From Trichoderma breve (taxonomy: Eukaryota > Ascomycota > Sordariomycetes > Hypocreales > Hypocreaceae), in the NCBI RefSeq assembly GCF_028502605.1, contig NC_079235.1, forward strand, positions 124,001 to 188,000: a DNA stretch of 64,000 nt, in the 5' to 3' direction. This document shows, piece by piece, positions 22,031-31,168 of this stretch. The notes under the pieces were generated by a model. It saw only the letters and a program-made list of their open reading frames with translations, was not told the DNA's origin and searched no databases. Every line of letters begins with the position of its first letter. Positions within the stretch are counted from its first letter, which is position 1. A program made the translations under genes and the position numbers.

Positions 22031-24535
22031 ATGAACGAGGTTACTACTCATCCTGCAAAGAATATCTTGTGCCATCGTTGTAATCGGGGCTTTTCTCGGC
22101 AAGAACACCTTCAGCGTCATGAGCGATCACGTAAGCATGCCTACAAACATTCAATTCCTAGAGGTTCTCTACTAAAGAGCTATTTAGATACGAAAGAAAA
22201 ACCGTTCAAGTGCTCTCGATGCCCAAAATCATTTACAAGAAAGTATGAGAGAGTTGCTAGTTTGAAACATTGTCATTGGGTATCTAACGCAAAGTTAAGG
22301 GATTTACTCACTCGGCATTCTCGTCTTACACATCCAGCAGCACCTCAAAATGTTCAGCCTCGCCTGGAAGAAGATCTATCGAGTGCATCAACTCTGGTAG
22401 CCTATACAGACATTTCGCCTCAGGGTCTATTACACTCTGCAGAGCAGTATGCACATTCTCAAGAGCTAGCTACAACTCTTGCCGTACACTCCGAAGAAGG
22501 AAACCAGTTCCAACCCGATGAAGCGCACCGAAAATCAGTAGAAGACTGCTCTCTGGCTTTCGACGTCGACAACAGCCTTACAGAGATCAATGCCCCAGCA
22601 TTTGCACAAGACTTTGCATCATTTATTGACATGGTGCGAACACCTGGTCATCCTTTTTCTCCGGCATATCAACCTCTACCGGTCTTTTTTCCTGATCTGA
22701 ATCTACCATTGCTCAATAGTTTTGAAGATCAGCGTGTCCCTGAAGACGTAGAAGGAATTTCTGCTTCTGCAAGAGTCGCAGCCCCTCAGCGAGTCCCAGC
22801 CTATCAGGTTGGAGAGACAGGCTGCTCCTTGTCTCGGTATGGATCTAGACTTCCCTCTCTACAACCCGAAGAGACGTCTCAACAGGCTGGGCAACATTCT
22901 GTCAATCATACTACCGGCCGTTTCGTCGTTACCAATGAACTTCGTCAACAAATTATCGAAGACATTTCCAGGTTTCCGGGTTGTTTTGACGCAGAATTTG
23001 TTCTTCCTTCTAGACATACCCTGACGCGGTTGGTTAACGGATACTTTAAAAATTTCCACGAGCACTACCCGTTTCTACACCTACCTACTCTTCGCTTAGA
23101 GACGCTGCTTGTGGAATTACTGCTAGCTCTAGCTGCACTTGGTGCACGGTATACAAGAGAGACAGAGGTTGGGGCTGAACTGTTCCATGTGGCTAGGGCC
23201 ATAGCGCTCGAGCGCTGCCAACGGTGCAACACCAGTGCCGAAGGCAATGTGTATCGAGAGGAACAAGAATGGCGAGGTCCATTCACCCCCGATATCAGTA
23301 ACCCGAGTTCGCCTAAAAATCGGAAAACAATGTTCGTGGAAATGACCCAGACCATCCTGATGCTCATCGCAATAGCCACATGGTACAAATATGAACCAGG
23401 AGCGACCAATGCGCTCTCATTGCGCAGTGTACTGCATTCTCTTGTTCGAGAGCTGGAAGTTACACAGCAATCGGATCAGCACTGGGATGACTGGGAAGCT
23501 TGGATCCAATTTGAGACAATTAAAAGAACGCAGCTGGTTGTTTTCTGCTTCTTCAATATCCACACGATTCTTTTCGATCTTCCACCAATGCAGTTGGCCA
23601 GCGCGATACGCCTAGATCTCCCCTGCTCAGAAACTGTGTGGAGGGCTACTGATGAACATCTGTGGCGTGACGCCCGCAGAACGTCCAACATCCCCCGTGA
23701 GGACTTCCAGGGAGTGCTTGCGGAACTTTTCGCCAACGACGACCAGTCTTTTGATGCTGGCTCACAAGCTCCTCGAAATCTCTCCGCATTAGGCGGATAC
23801 GGCATCATCCACGCCATCATTCAGCAGATTTGGCTCACCCGAAACGCCCGCCTACCCAGCCAACAACGATATTCCAGACTTTCTGCTGAAGATATGAATA
23901 TGTTTGAGTCTGCTTTGAAACGATGGGCAAGGTACTGGGAGCGGAATCAAGAGTCCTCTTTAAACCCACTCAGCCCTCATGGCCCTGTTACTTTCACGTC
24001 TACAGCTTTACTGCGGCTGGCATATATTCGCCTCAACTTAAATCTTGGTCCTGTTAGGTGTCTTGATAGCTGGGATCCAGCTTTAGTGGCTCGATCGATA
24101 CATCAAAGCCAGGGAGTTGAGAGACACCCCCAGCTAACTCGAGCGGCTCTGCATTGCGCCCATGCCCTGAGCATCCCCGTGAAGCTTGGAATTAACTATG
24201 TCGCAACGACCCAGCTTATTAACTGGTCAAACCAACACGCACTATGCTCGCTCGAATGCGCAATTCTTCTAGCAAAATGGCTTGAATTGATAACCAAACC
24301 AGACCCTAGCCCACCTTTAACGGCCGCCGAACAGGTGGTCCTCAAGTTTGTCATTGAGCTAGTGGCTGAAACTGAGTATAAACGCACTGTTGAGCAAATA
24401 GCCCATAAGAAACAATATTTAGCTGCTAAGATTGTGAGGCTATGGGCGAGGCTTCATCGGGCTGATAGCGTGTGGCAGGTGGTCAACGTAATTGGGGAAT
24501 CTCTGAACATATATGCAGATCTACTAGAGCCATAA
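22031..24535 (+). CDS. C2H2 zinc-finger / fungal_trans transcription factor
   Basis: Nuclear regulator. Exons are 22031-22130, 22188-22242 and 22300-24535 (796 residues). Splicing out two 57-nt introns gives the classic pair of fingers. Finger 1 is CHRCNRGFSRQEHLQRH; its joined linker ends in HTKEKPF. Finger 2 is CSRCPKSFTRKDLLTRH. A fungal-specific transcription factor domain (PF04082-like) follows, with LLLALAALGARY and a helical middle-homology region. Both introns are multiples of three and have no stop, so retention would keep the frame open but insert 19 residues each. The start at 22031 is chosen because the fingers follow at once; 21941 is an alternative. It lies centrally in the candidate catabolic block and is its likely local activator. 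Confidence 0.9.
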   Translation: MNEVTTHPAKNILCHRCNRGFSRQEHLQRHERSRKHAYKHSIPRGSLLKSYLDTKEKPFKCSRCPKSFTRKYERVASLKHCHWVSNAKLRDLLTRHSRLTHPAAPQNVQPRLEEDLSSASTLVAYTDISPQGLLHSAEQYAHSQELATTLAVHSEEGNQFQPDEAHRKSVEDCSLAFDVDNSLTEINAPAFAQDFASFIDMVRTPGHPFSPAYQPLPVFFPDLNLPLLNSFEDQRVPEDVEGISASARVAAPQRVPAYQVGETGCSLSRYGSRLPSLQPEETSQQAGQHSVNHTTGRFVVTNELRQQIIEDISRFPGCFDAEFVLPSRHTLTRLVNGYFKNFHEHYPFLHLPTLRLETLLVELLLALAALGARYTRETEVGAELFHVARAIALERCQRCNTSAEGNVYREEQEWRGPFTPDISNPSSPKNRKTMFVEMTQTILMLIAIATWYKYEPGATNALSLRSVLHSLVRELEVTQQSDQHWDDWEAWIQFETIKRTQLVVFCFFNIHTILFDLPPMQLASAIRLDLPCSETVWRATDEHLWRDARRTSNIPREDFQGVLAELFANDDQSFDAGSQAPRNLSALGGYGIIHAIIQQIWLTRNARLPSQQRYSRLSAEDMNMFESALKRWARYWERNQESSLNPLSPHGPVTFTSTALLRLAYIRLNLNLGPVRCLDSWDPALVARSIHQSQGVERHPQLTRAALHCAHALSIPVKLGINYVATTQLINWSNQHALCSLECAILLAKWLELITKPDPSPPLTAAEQVVLKFVIELVAETEYKRTVEQIAHKKQYLAAKIVRLWARLHRADSVWQVVNVIGESLNIYADLLEP

Positions 24536-25025
24536 TTATCTAAGTATGGATAGCCTTTTGACAAAGGTATATAGAAACTGAATAAGATACACGTGATTTT
24601 TGCTCTGCTCGTAACTTAATGTATCTGTATTTTGTCACCTCTCCATCGTATACGTTAAACTCGCTGAGCTTGGTGTTCTATAAGTTGGCAGTCACCCCAG
24701 ACCGACCAGAACAAAAAGTATATTATCAACAATCTAATACCAGGGACGAAGAAGTCAGTGGTGTCTGCAAGATCTGAAAGTTCAGCCCAGGCGCCAAATA
24801 TGGTGGGTTTTCTTGACAGAGGAGAAATTTTATAACTTGCTTCTCCGGGGTCGTTATGACCATGGGAGGATAAGATTAGCCTCTCTCTTTCCCCGCGATT
24901 CCCAAGACTCTTTGTATCTAATTTTCAGTTCATCTCCACTCATTCTATCTTTCTCATGCTAAGGCCCCTGTGCACATTCAATTCTAAATACAGAGACAAA
25001 TACAACATTACACGCATATTAGACC

Positions 25026-25045
25026 GCCCCCAAATTGGGGACCCC
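25026..25045. promoter_or_regulatory. CCCCAAATTGGGG palindrome
   Basis: A near-perfect inverted repeat, CCCC-AAATT-GGGG, flanked by further C runs. It lies 68 bp before the GGGGGCGGGGC motif in the GST promoter. A related sequence, CCCCCAAATTGG, is at 27702-27713 in the decarboxylase/ADH promoter. It is a candidate dimeric regulator site. Confidence 0.4.
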
Positions 25046-25092
25046 GAAGATGGCTTGAATGGTTACATGCACACCCAGTTGACCTAAGTGGT

Positions 25093-25103
25093 GGGGGCGG
25101 GGC
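25093..25103 (+). promoter_or_regulatory. GGGGGCGGGGC motif upstream of GST
   Basis: Exact copy of the 11-mer at 19969-19979, about 265 bp before the GST start codon. See the regulon finding. Confidence 0.45.
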
Positions 25104-25149
25104 TGTTAACAAACTAGAGTGGAAACATTGAAGTTGATCCCATCCACGC

Positions 25150-25225
25150 ATGTGTTGAGGGGTCATCACGACCACAGGAGAATCGAACCAGGAAGAATTA
25201 TGTTGTCAGATACACCACTGTTGGG
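25150..25225 (-). other. Degenerate tRNA-like (box A/box B) sequence
   Basis: On the minus strand, GTGGTGTATCTGACAAC (box A-like) is followed about 15 nt later by GGTTCGATTCTC (box B-like). The stems do not pair well enough for a functional tRNA, so this is at best a tRNA relic or SINE head. Confidence 0.2.
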
Positions 25226-25367
25226 CGGGAGAAAAAAAACCGCGCCTCCAACGTAGATTTGTGTCTGTTAAGGTCTTTATAGGTTTTACTCTCTCTGTCC
25301 GTCCACTCGCTTTTGTTGGTCATGGCCAAAGCAGGTCTCACGAAGATAAACTAGCCTTGGCAATTCG

Positions 25368-26136
25368 ATGACAATGTCTTCTAATCCAAGTATCAACCTA
25401 TTTACCTGGCTCACTGCCAACGGGATTAAAGTGTCTATTACACTCGAAGAGCTGTCCATACCATATCAGGTCACGGAGGTGGACATCTCAACCAATGCTC
25501 AGAAAGAGCCTTGGTTCATCAAGATCAATCCCAATGGCCGGATTCCGGCTATCTTAGATGATGGGCGGCGAGTTTTTGAGAGCGGTGCAATTCTGTTGTA
25601 TCTGGCGGATAAGTACGACTCTGAAGGCAAAATTAGCTACCAGTTTGGTACATCCGAGTATTATGAACAGCTGAGCTGGATAATGTTCCAAGTAGGAGGT
25701 GTTGGGCCAATGCAAGGTGAGAGAAGTTTTTGACTACGTTATGGCAATCCTTGTACTTAAGACGTTTAAATCGACAGGTCAAGCAAATCATTTTCGCCTC
25801 ATGGCAAGAGAATATTCCCAATATGCTATTGACCGGTACATGGCTGAGACTCGGAGGTTGTATTCCGTGCTGAATGAAAGGCTTGGGGCATCTCCTTGGC
25901 TAGCTGGTAACAAGTATACTATTGCGGACATTTGCAACTACGGTTGGGTTAGATACGGACCAATTGCTCTTGGAATAGACCTAGATGACTTCCCCCATCT
26001 GAAGCGGTGGCACGATGCTATTCACGGAAGGACGGCAGTCCAGAGAGGCCTAAATGTTCCACGAGTGGTTCCGGATGAGCAGTTAAGGGAGAGGTATAGA
26101 CTCATGGAAGAAAAGACAACTGCTCTTCAAAGTTGA
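25368..26136 (+). CDS. Glutathione S-transferase, Ure2-like
   Basis: Cytosolic GST of 235 residues from exons 25368-25716 and 25778-26136 (61-bp intron, donor GTGAGA). The N-terminal thioredoxin fold has [18 protein letters not shown] and the cis-Pro motif GRIPAILDD, followed by [13 protein letters not shown] that binds the glutathione gamma-glutamyl group. The C-terminal helical domain contains [12 protein letters not shown]. The Asn after TA in the first segment is the typical catalytic residue of Ure2/YfcG-like GSTs. Likely roles are conjugation, isomerisation or reductive deglutathionylation of an electrophilic intermediate. A second ATG at 25374 is equally possible as the start. It lies in the block with GGGGGCGGGGC upstream. 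Confidence 0.93.
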
Positions 26137-26745
26137 CTGTGTTGGAATATCTTCAAGATCTGAGACCATAATAATAGCAGAAATAAATTTTGCTGATCCA
26201 TCAATTTGAGTTGTACCAATTAGCCCATTACCAAGGCCGTATACACTCGCCCGTAAGCCCCCAAAGGCCGCTCACTACGCCCTTGTGGGGACATACTCGC
26301 TATCAATGTGACAAAAGATCAAAAATAAAGTCTATTGGTTGTGTTTCTTGTCATTTCGTTCCCTCTAACTCTCCGGGCTTACCTCCACCCATCGGCCTGC
26401 AAACTAGACGCACTCTCCTCGCCCCACGCTAGCTCCAGAACATGCACATCAAGTAGGTGCTAGCGTGCTCCTTTATCAATATTGCATGTGCCATGCGACG
26501 GATACAGCTACAGATAATGATAGATCTTGATGCCAGTGATGCCATTAAGTTATTCTAGATCTATCTCAACTGAAATACAATAATTAGTTTACTTGGCTTC
26601 GAGGACGCGACTGCAGAAGTCGACCTGAAGAGTGTATCATCTAGAGCATGACGCTAGGCACACCGGAACGAGTTCTGAGGTAAAATCTTTGGACATTGAA
26701 AACTTCTAAATTGGCGCTGTCCTAGTGAATATTACTAAGAATGGT
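26137..26745. other. Intergenic region between convergent genes
   Basis: About 600 bp between the GST and the decarboxylase-like gene, which converge. No gene, RNA or clear repeat is seen. Confidence 0.4.
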
Positions 26746-27359
26746 TCATTGCACATGAGGAAGCACCTCTGACAGCTCTCTAGTATGTTCACCATTCGCA
26801 ACCATCTCATTAATGACGCGAGTCGCTGTCTTTGTGGCCTCTATCCCAGCAGGTACCCCGCAGTATATCGAGGATTGCAGAATGGCCTCACGAATCTCAA
26901 GCTCCGTCAAGCCGTTGTTGATGGCCCCGCGGATATGAATTGCCAGCTCTGGCCAGCTTTTTAGCCCGATCAGCATACCGATATCTAAAGAAGCCGGTAG
27001 CGTAATTAGTTAAATGTCTTATGCTGCATAGCAAATTGCACATCTGAACACATTGAAGGCCAGTATTCATATCAACTTACTAAGAAGACTGCGCTGCTGG
27101 AATGTTAAGCCTGGGCGAGACCAAATGTTACCCCAGCAATACCTGTGTTTTATCAGTATCTTGTGGGCCTGGCATTTTAACTAGGCCCAGAACTCCCTTA
27201 CTCAGTAACGAGTTGCTGGTTGGGATAGGCAAATTCCGTTGAGCCATTCTTTAAGGCTGTGTCAACATAGGCATCGCCAACCACCTTTCGTCGATTTTTG
27301 AGACCAATTGCAAACATCTCGTCGCTGAAGTGGTCGGGCTTAGAACCATTGGCAGACAT
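26746..27359 (-). CDS. 4-carboxymuconolactone decarboxylase-like protein (PcaC/AhpD superfamily)
   Basis: Three exons: 27359-27202, 27142-27081 and 26984-26746, giving 152 residues. Introns are 59 and 96 bp with GTAAGG and GTAAGT donors. The spliced protein shows the PcaC pattern: EYCWGNIWSRPGLTFQQRS, then LNIGMLIGL, HIRGAINNGLTELEIREAIL and IYCGVPAG. In the beta-ketoadipate pathway the family removes CO2 from gamma-carboxymuconolactone. Fungal homologues in gene clusters have diverse roles, so the reaction here is uncertain. Divergent with the zinc ADH across a 750-bp shared promoter that holds C-run motifs. No signal peptide. Confidence 0.9.
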
Positions 27360-28105
27360 ATTGAACTGGGATGAGTATATGCAAGCTGGGTAAGGAACTC
27401 AGATGAGCAGCATGGAGTAAAGAAAAATAAGCAATATCGTTGACCCAAAACTGGCGAGAATCACTTGAATGGAGTGTACATTGCCGCAGAGCCTTTAAAG
27501 TGCATTTCCAACAATACATAAGTAAGTTCCGATCAGTCCCAGAAGACGTGATGGCTGAAGATGTCGAGATTAACCACTCTCCAAATTGGAGCGCTTTATT
27601 TCCGGATCGCCAACCTCGGCCGACATTGCGAGCTTACCATGGCGTTCAGAGTTGCACACTTCAGAGGTGCTGCAACTGGGGGGACTTGATGATCTTCCCC
27701 ACCCCCAAATTGGCGCCGTAATTCTTGGACCCAAATCTTCATTTTCCCTCCACTCTCGTCCCTTCTCTGCACCACATCCCGTTAGTCTATAGCTACACTA
27801 CTCTCCATGGTGTTTGCTTTACTGACCATAGAACGGCACTGTATTTTACGCCACTTCTTGAATGTCCTGTGCCTGATGTCACCAGTGGAACGTGGTGCAC
27901 TCCTCTGCGGCATCACACCCACTTGAGCGGCATTGGTGAGGAAATGGTTTATAAAAGACGGCAATATAGAGCGATAATATCCGCTTACCGCATCACTCTC
28001 AAATGTTTCTTTTTCCGTGAAAAGCATACTTCGTTATTCCCGTTGTCAGCTATCTCCTCGACACAACAGACTTTCTTACCATACGCATTGACACCAAACG
28101 ACATT
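27360..28105. promoter_or_regulatory. Divergent promoter of decarboxylase-like gene and ADH
   Basis: No gene is seen, although the ADH frame stays open upstream to 27725 without an ATG in a convincing context. It contains CTGGGGGGAC at 27676-27685 and TTCCCCACCCCCAAATTGG at 27695-27713. The latter resembles the GST-promoter palindrome. Shared control of the two genes is inferred. Confidence 0.45.
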
Positions 28106-29221
28106 ATGCGAGCTCAGGTTCTCGAAGCCTTCAACACACCTTATGTCCTCAAGGATGTGAAAAAGCCAGATGCCCCGACAGGCCAAGACTTGCTGGTCCA
28201 GGTTCAGGCGGCTTCATATTGCCACACTGATGCAGTCTTCGCGTCTGGCGCCATGTGGCAAGACCTCCCTCGCGTCGGATCACACGAGTTTGCAGGCGTC
28301 ATTGTGGCTATGGGAGATGATGTTTCCAAAGACCTTGGACTGTCTGTAGGAACTCCAGTCGGAGTTCCTGGCCGTGCATTCCATCCTTGCGGTTCTTGCT
28401 ACGAATGCCGTGTCAACGACGGTGACCCCCATGGATATGGCGTGTACTGCACCAAAGCCGGCAACCTCGGCCTCTCACGGGATGGCGGTTTTCAAGAGTT
28501 TTGCATCGTGGATTCCCGCCAGGTTGCGCCGATGCCAAAAAACATGACTGCCGTGGATACGGCGCCACTCATGTGTGCGGGCCTTACTATCTGGAATTCT
28601 CTCCAGGCAGCCCGTGTTACGTTGAAAGAGGGAGGCGGCGACGGCCTCACAGTTGCCATCTCTGGGGCCGGTGGTGGACTTGGTCATCTGGGCGTACAAT
28701 TTGCTGTCAAGCTGGGTTGCCGAGTTGTAGCGATTGATGCCAGCGACGGCGCGCTCGAATTGCTTCGCCAGGTTGTTGATTCGCTAGGTCCATTGTCACA
28801 CAAAGTTTCCATCGTGGATGCCCGTACACAAACCCCTGAGGATGTCCGCATAGAGACATGTGGCAAGCCAGAGAACGACCTGCCCGGTGAAAAGGGCGTC
28901 GATGCTCTCTTAGTTCTCCCAGAGGCTCAGCAGGCTCTGACATATGGAATGAAGTTGATCAAAGACCACGGTATTTGCGTTACTGTCTCTTTTCCCAAAG
29001 AGGGATTCCTGATACAGCCTCGTGATCTGGTCTTCCGCCATATTGAGATGAAAGGTGTTCTGGTTGGCCGAAATCATCAACTTAGAGAGATGCTCAATTT
29101 CGCGGCGAAGAAAGATGTTCGCGCAAAGACTAGGACGTACAAACTAGAGGACCTCAACCAACTGGTGACTGACTATCATAACGGCGTCAATGGTAAACTT
29201 GTTGTGGATATGACGAAATAA
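28106..29221 (+). CDS. Zinc-dependent alcohol dehydrogenase (MDR family)
   Basis: Single exon, 371 residues. The catalytic zinc ligands are Cys39 (SYCHTD), His60 (GSHEFAG) and Cys157 (MCAGLT). The structural zinc lobe has Cys95, Cys98, Cys101 and a fourth Cys at about 115. That last spacing is about six residues longer than the usual C-x2-C-x2-C-x7-C. The NAD(P) motif is GAGGGLGHLG. It oxidises alcohols or reduces aldehydes; the substrate is unknown. The ATG at 28106 gives the family start MRAQVLEAF; the open frame upstream (from 27725) is leader. It is part of the candidate catabolic block and divergent from the PcaC-like gene. Confidence 0.92.
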   Translation: MRAQVLEAFNTPYVLKDVKKPDAPTGQDLLVQVQAASYCHTDAVFASGAMWQDLPRVGSHEFAGVIVAMGDDVSKDLGLSVGTPVGVPGRAFHPCGSCYECRVNDGDPHGYGVYCTKAGNLGLSRDGGFQEFCIVDSRQVAPMPKNMTAVDTAPLMCAGLTIWNSLQAARVTLKEGGGDGLTVAISGAGGGLGHLGVQFAVKLGCRVVAIDASDGALELLRQVVDSLGPLSHKVSIVDARTQTPEDVRIETCGKPENDLPGEKGVDALLVLPEAQQALTYGMKLIKDHGICVTVSFPKEGFLIQPRDLVFRHIEMKGVLVGRNHQLREMLNFAAKKDVRAKTRTYKLEDLNQLVTDYHNGVNGKLVVDMTK

Positions 29222-30274
29222 GAGAGGGAAAATCCGCGGTGTATGTTAGTGGCACTAGATGAAGCCTTGGTAGAGGTTCTCAGTAAAGCAATTACAGACA
29301 TTTACTAGATCCCATTACAAAAAGTGTCGCTTAATAATTCAGCTTAAGATTATTCTCTATATGACCTCAAAGACATAGATGGTAGTGAGTATGGTAGATA
29401 GCAACTCTCTGGTGTGAGAGAGTATATCGCTGTTGTAGCTAACCCAGTATTCGCTGTAGATGTATTTTGGCTAAGAATTCGTCGGCATCCCGAATCGAGC
29501 GGTATATTTCCACTTCTATCAGCTAATGAACTACGTGATACACGTGCTGATGAGAATTAAATGATAATAGCTAGCAAGCGAGTAATTGTATAAAGCGTGA
29601 AGTGTAGGTAGTTCGACATATCGCATTTGTTAATGCCTAGGTACAGCTAGGTAATGTCAGTCCTAGTATAGTAGTGCGAGACTCACCCCAATTCGGGGGT
29701 CAGTCGTTGATTTAGAGACTAGAGATCACAAAGCAAGCCTCGTAATCTTCGCCACATTTTACAAAGGCATGGGGCCGTCTTCACCCCCACAACACAATTA
29801 CACAGCTATTGTACGGTTTGCTTGATCCTACTAAGCCGCCTCAATACTGATCCAAGACTCTTTACCAAGCGGCTCAAGTTAGATCATTTACAAGTTGACG
29901 GCGCGTGGCAAATGCATACAAGTCAAAGTCGCAGGTTCTGACTACCCCACCGTACAATTGTGCATTAGTGCCACACATCAAACTGACCGCTGCTACACCC
30001 ACCGACAAAGGGTTACACGAGTACAGTGTTCGTTAGGAAATGGGTTTCAGTGAAGCATAATATCCAATTTAAGAGTATTACAGTAGCTTGCTTGCCATGT
30101 GTCTGTTCCGTACAATCTCACTATAATAATTTTTTTGGTGCCACCCAAGGTACTTTTATACCATTTTGTCATTACTTGAGCAACGATCAGTCTTGCACGA
30201 CTACCGAAACATATAAAAAAAACCTCTTCTCGTATCGCAAGAGGAGGTTTCGAAAAGGTGAACACTTCCGTCAA
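29222..30274. other. Intergenic region
   Basis: About 1 kb. It contains an inverted C/G run CACCCCAATTCGGGGGTC (29685-29702) and TCACCCCCAC at 29781-29790. It also has CCTAGGTA-like short palindromes near 29636-29655. The frame 30026-30274 is open toward the next gene but lacks a clear start. No RNA gene is seen. Confidence 0.4.
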
Positions 30275-30838
30275 ATGGACATCTATAGCCAAATGATTAA
30301 AATTTCCGATTATAGACGTAAAGGCTTCCAGCCTTCCGCTCAGAGCCCAGACATCGCCTCCATAATGGGCAGATCCAGCATTACCCAGAACAGTACATCC
30401 AGTGTCACAAAGGCTAAAGTTGGTAATGGGAGAACGTCAAATAACCGAGGAAGCTATGCACAAAGGGCCATACCTGAGTTCAAGAGTACGTTGTGTACTA
30501 CCACATCGGAAAGAACCAAGACTGAAACATGTGAAAACATGAACCCTTTACTCGAGGAGCTTCTTAAAGTCGATGATGAATTAAGAACGTGGCTGGAGTA
30601 TACCGGATACTTTGATCCTAAAAATCGCAAGAAAATGTTAGATAAAGCTAAAACACGGAGAGAATTTGACCAGAGACGGGCAGAGTTTCTCGCCCAAGTC
30701 CAGTCGGCCACTATCCATGCATTACCATCTCCTATGTCTTTAGTCCAACAAGAATTGCCACCTCTTCGTTATAGACGATCAAGAAGATTTTCAGGAGCGA
30801 CATCTCGACCACGGAGGGCAATTCGGGCGGACAATTGA
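30275..30838 (+). CDS. Hypothetical protein with WLxxTGYFD helical motif
   Basis: A 187-residue open frame from the ATG at 30275. The N-terminal 80 residues are polar and Ser/Thr-rich. The segment NPLLEELLKVDDELRTWLEY, with TGYFD following and a basic/charged helix after that (RKKMLDKAKTRREFDQRRAEFL), resembles an uncharacterised helical module I have seen in many fungal proteins. The C-terminus is Arg-rich and could direct nuclear localisation. I do not recognise a function. An upstream exon is possible because the frame stays open to 30026. It may be unrelated to its catabolic neighbours. Confidence 0.5.
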   Translation: MDIYSQMIKISDYRRKGFQPSAQSPDIASIMGRSSITQNSTSSVTKAKVGNGRTSNNRGSYAQRAIPEFKSTLCTTTSERTKTETCENMNPLLEELLKVDDELRTWLEYTGYFDPKNRKKMLDKAKTRREFDQRRAEFLAQVQSATIHALPSPMSLVQQELPPLRYRRSRRFSGATSRPRRAIRADN

Positions 30839-31168
30839 TGGAGTTGATGATGACTGATCTATCTTCATATCCGGAAGCGGAATGCGAGAAGCAGGGGGCA
30901 CAGATGTCTGGTTTAATGCCGCTTACAAGGTAGTCTTTTAATCTCAGGAATGGGTAGTACTATTATAATACTCAATAGCCGAGAATTCATCGTCTATATT
31001 CCGTCACAGAGACGATTTCAGTTGCCTGATATCAGTTACCTCTACAAGATTTAGATGAACTCGTCATTCCCTAATACTAATCTACATGACTTCTCCAGAA
31101 TGGGCAAATTAAATCTCTATTTGTCGCCGCTTGGAATACGGTAATCATATTTGGCGGTTGAGCGTCCT
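30839..31168. other. Short intergenic region between convergent genes
   Basis: 330 bp between the hypothetical gene and cytochrome b5. Nothing is recognised. Confidence 0.35.

Larger units (their letters stand above)
24536..25367. other. Upstream region of the GST gene
   Basis: About 830 bp without a gene. It contains GCCCCCAAATTGGGGACCCC at 25026-25045, GGGGGCGGGGC at 25093-25103 and a degenerate tRNA-like stretch on the minus strand around 25150-25225. Confidence 0.5.

Noticed and set aside
27725..28105. 127-residue N-terminal extension of the zinc ADH
   Set aside because: No conserved sequence, non-ATG start, and the family start MRAQVLEAF is at 28106.
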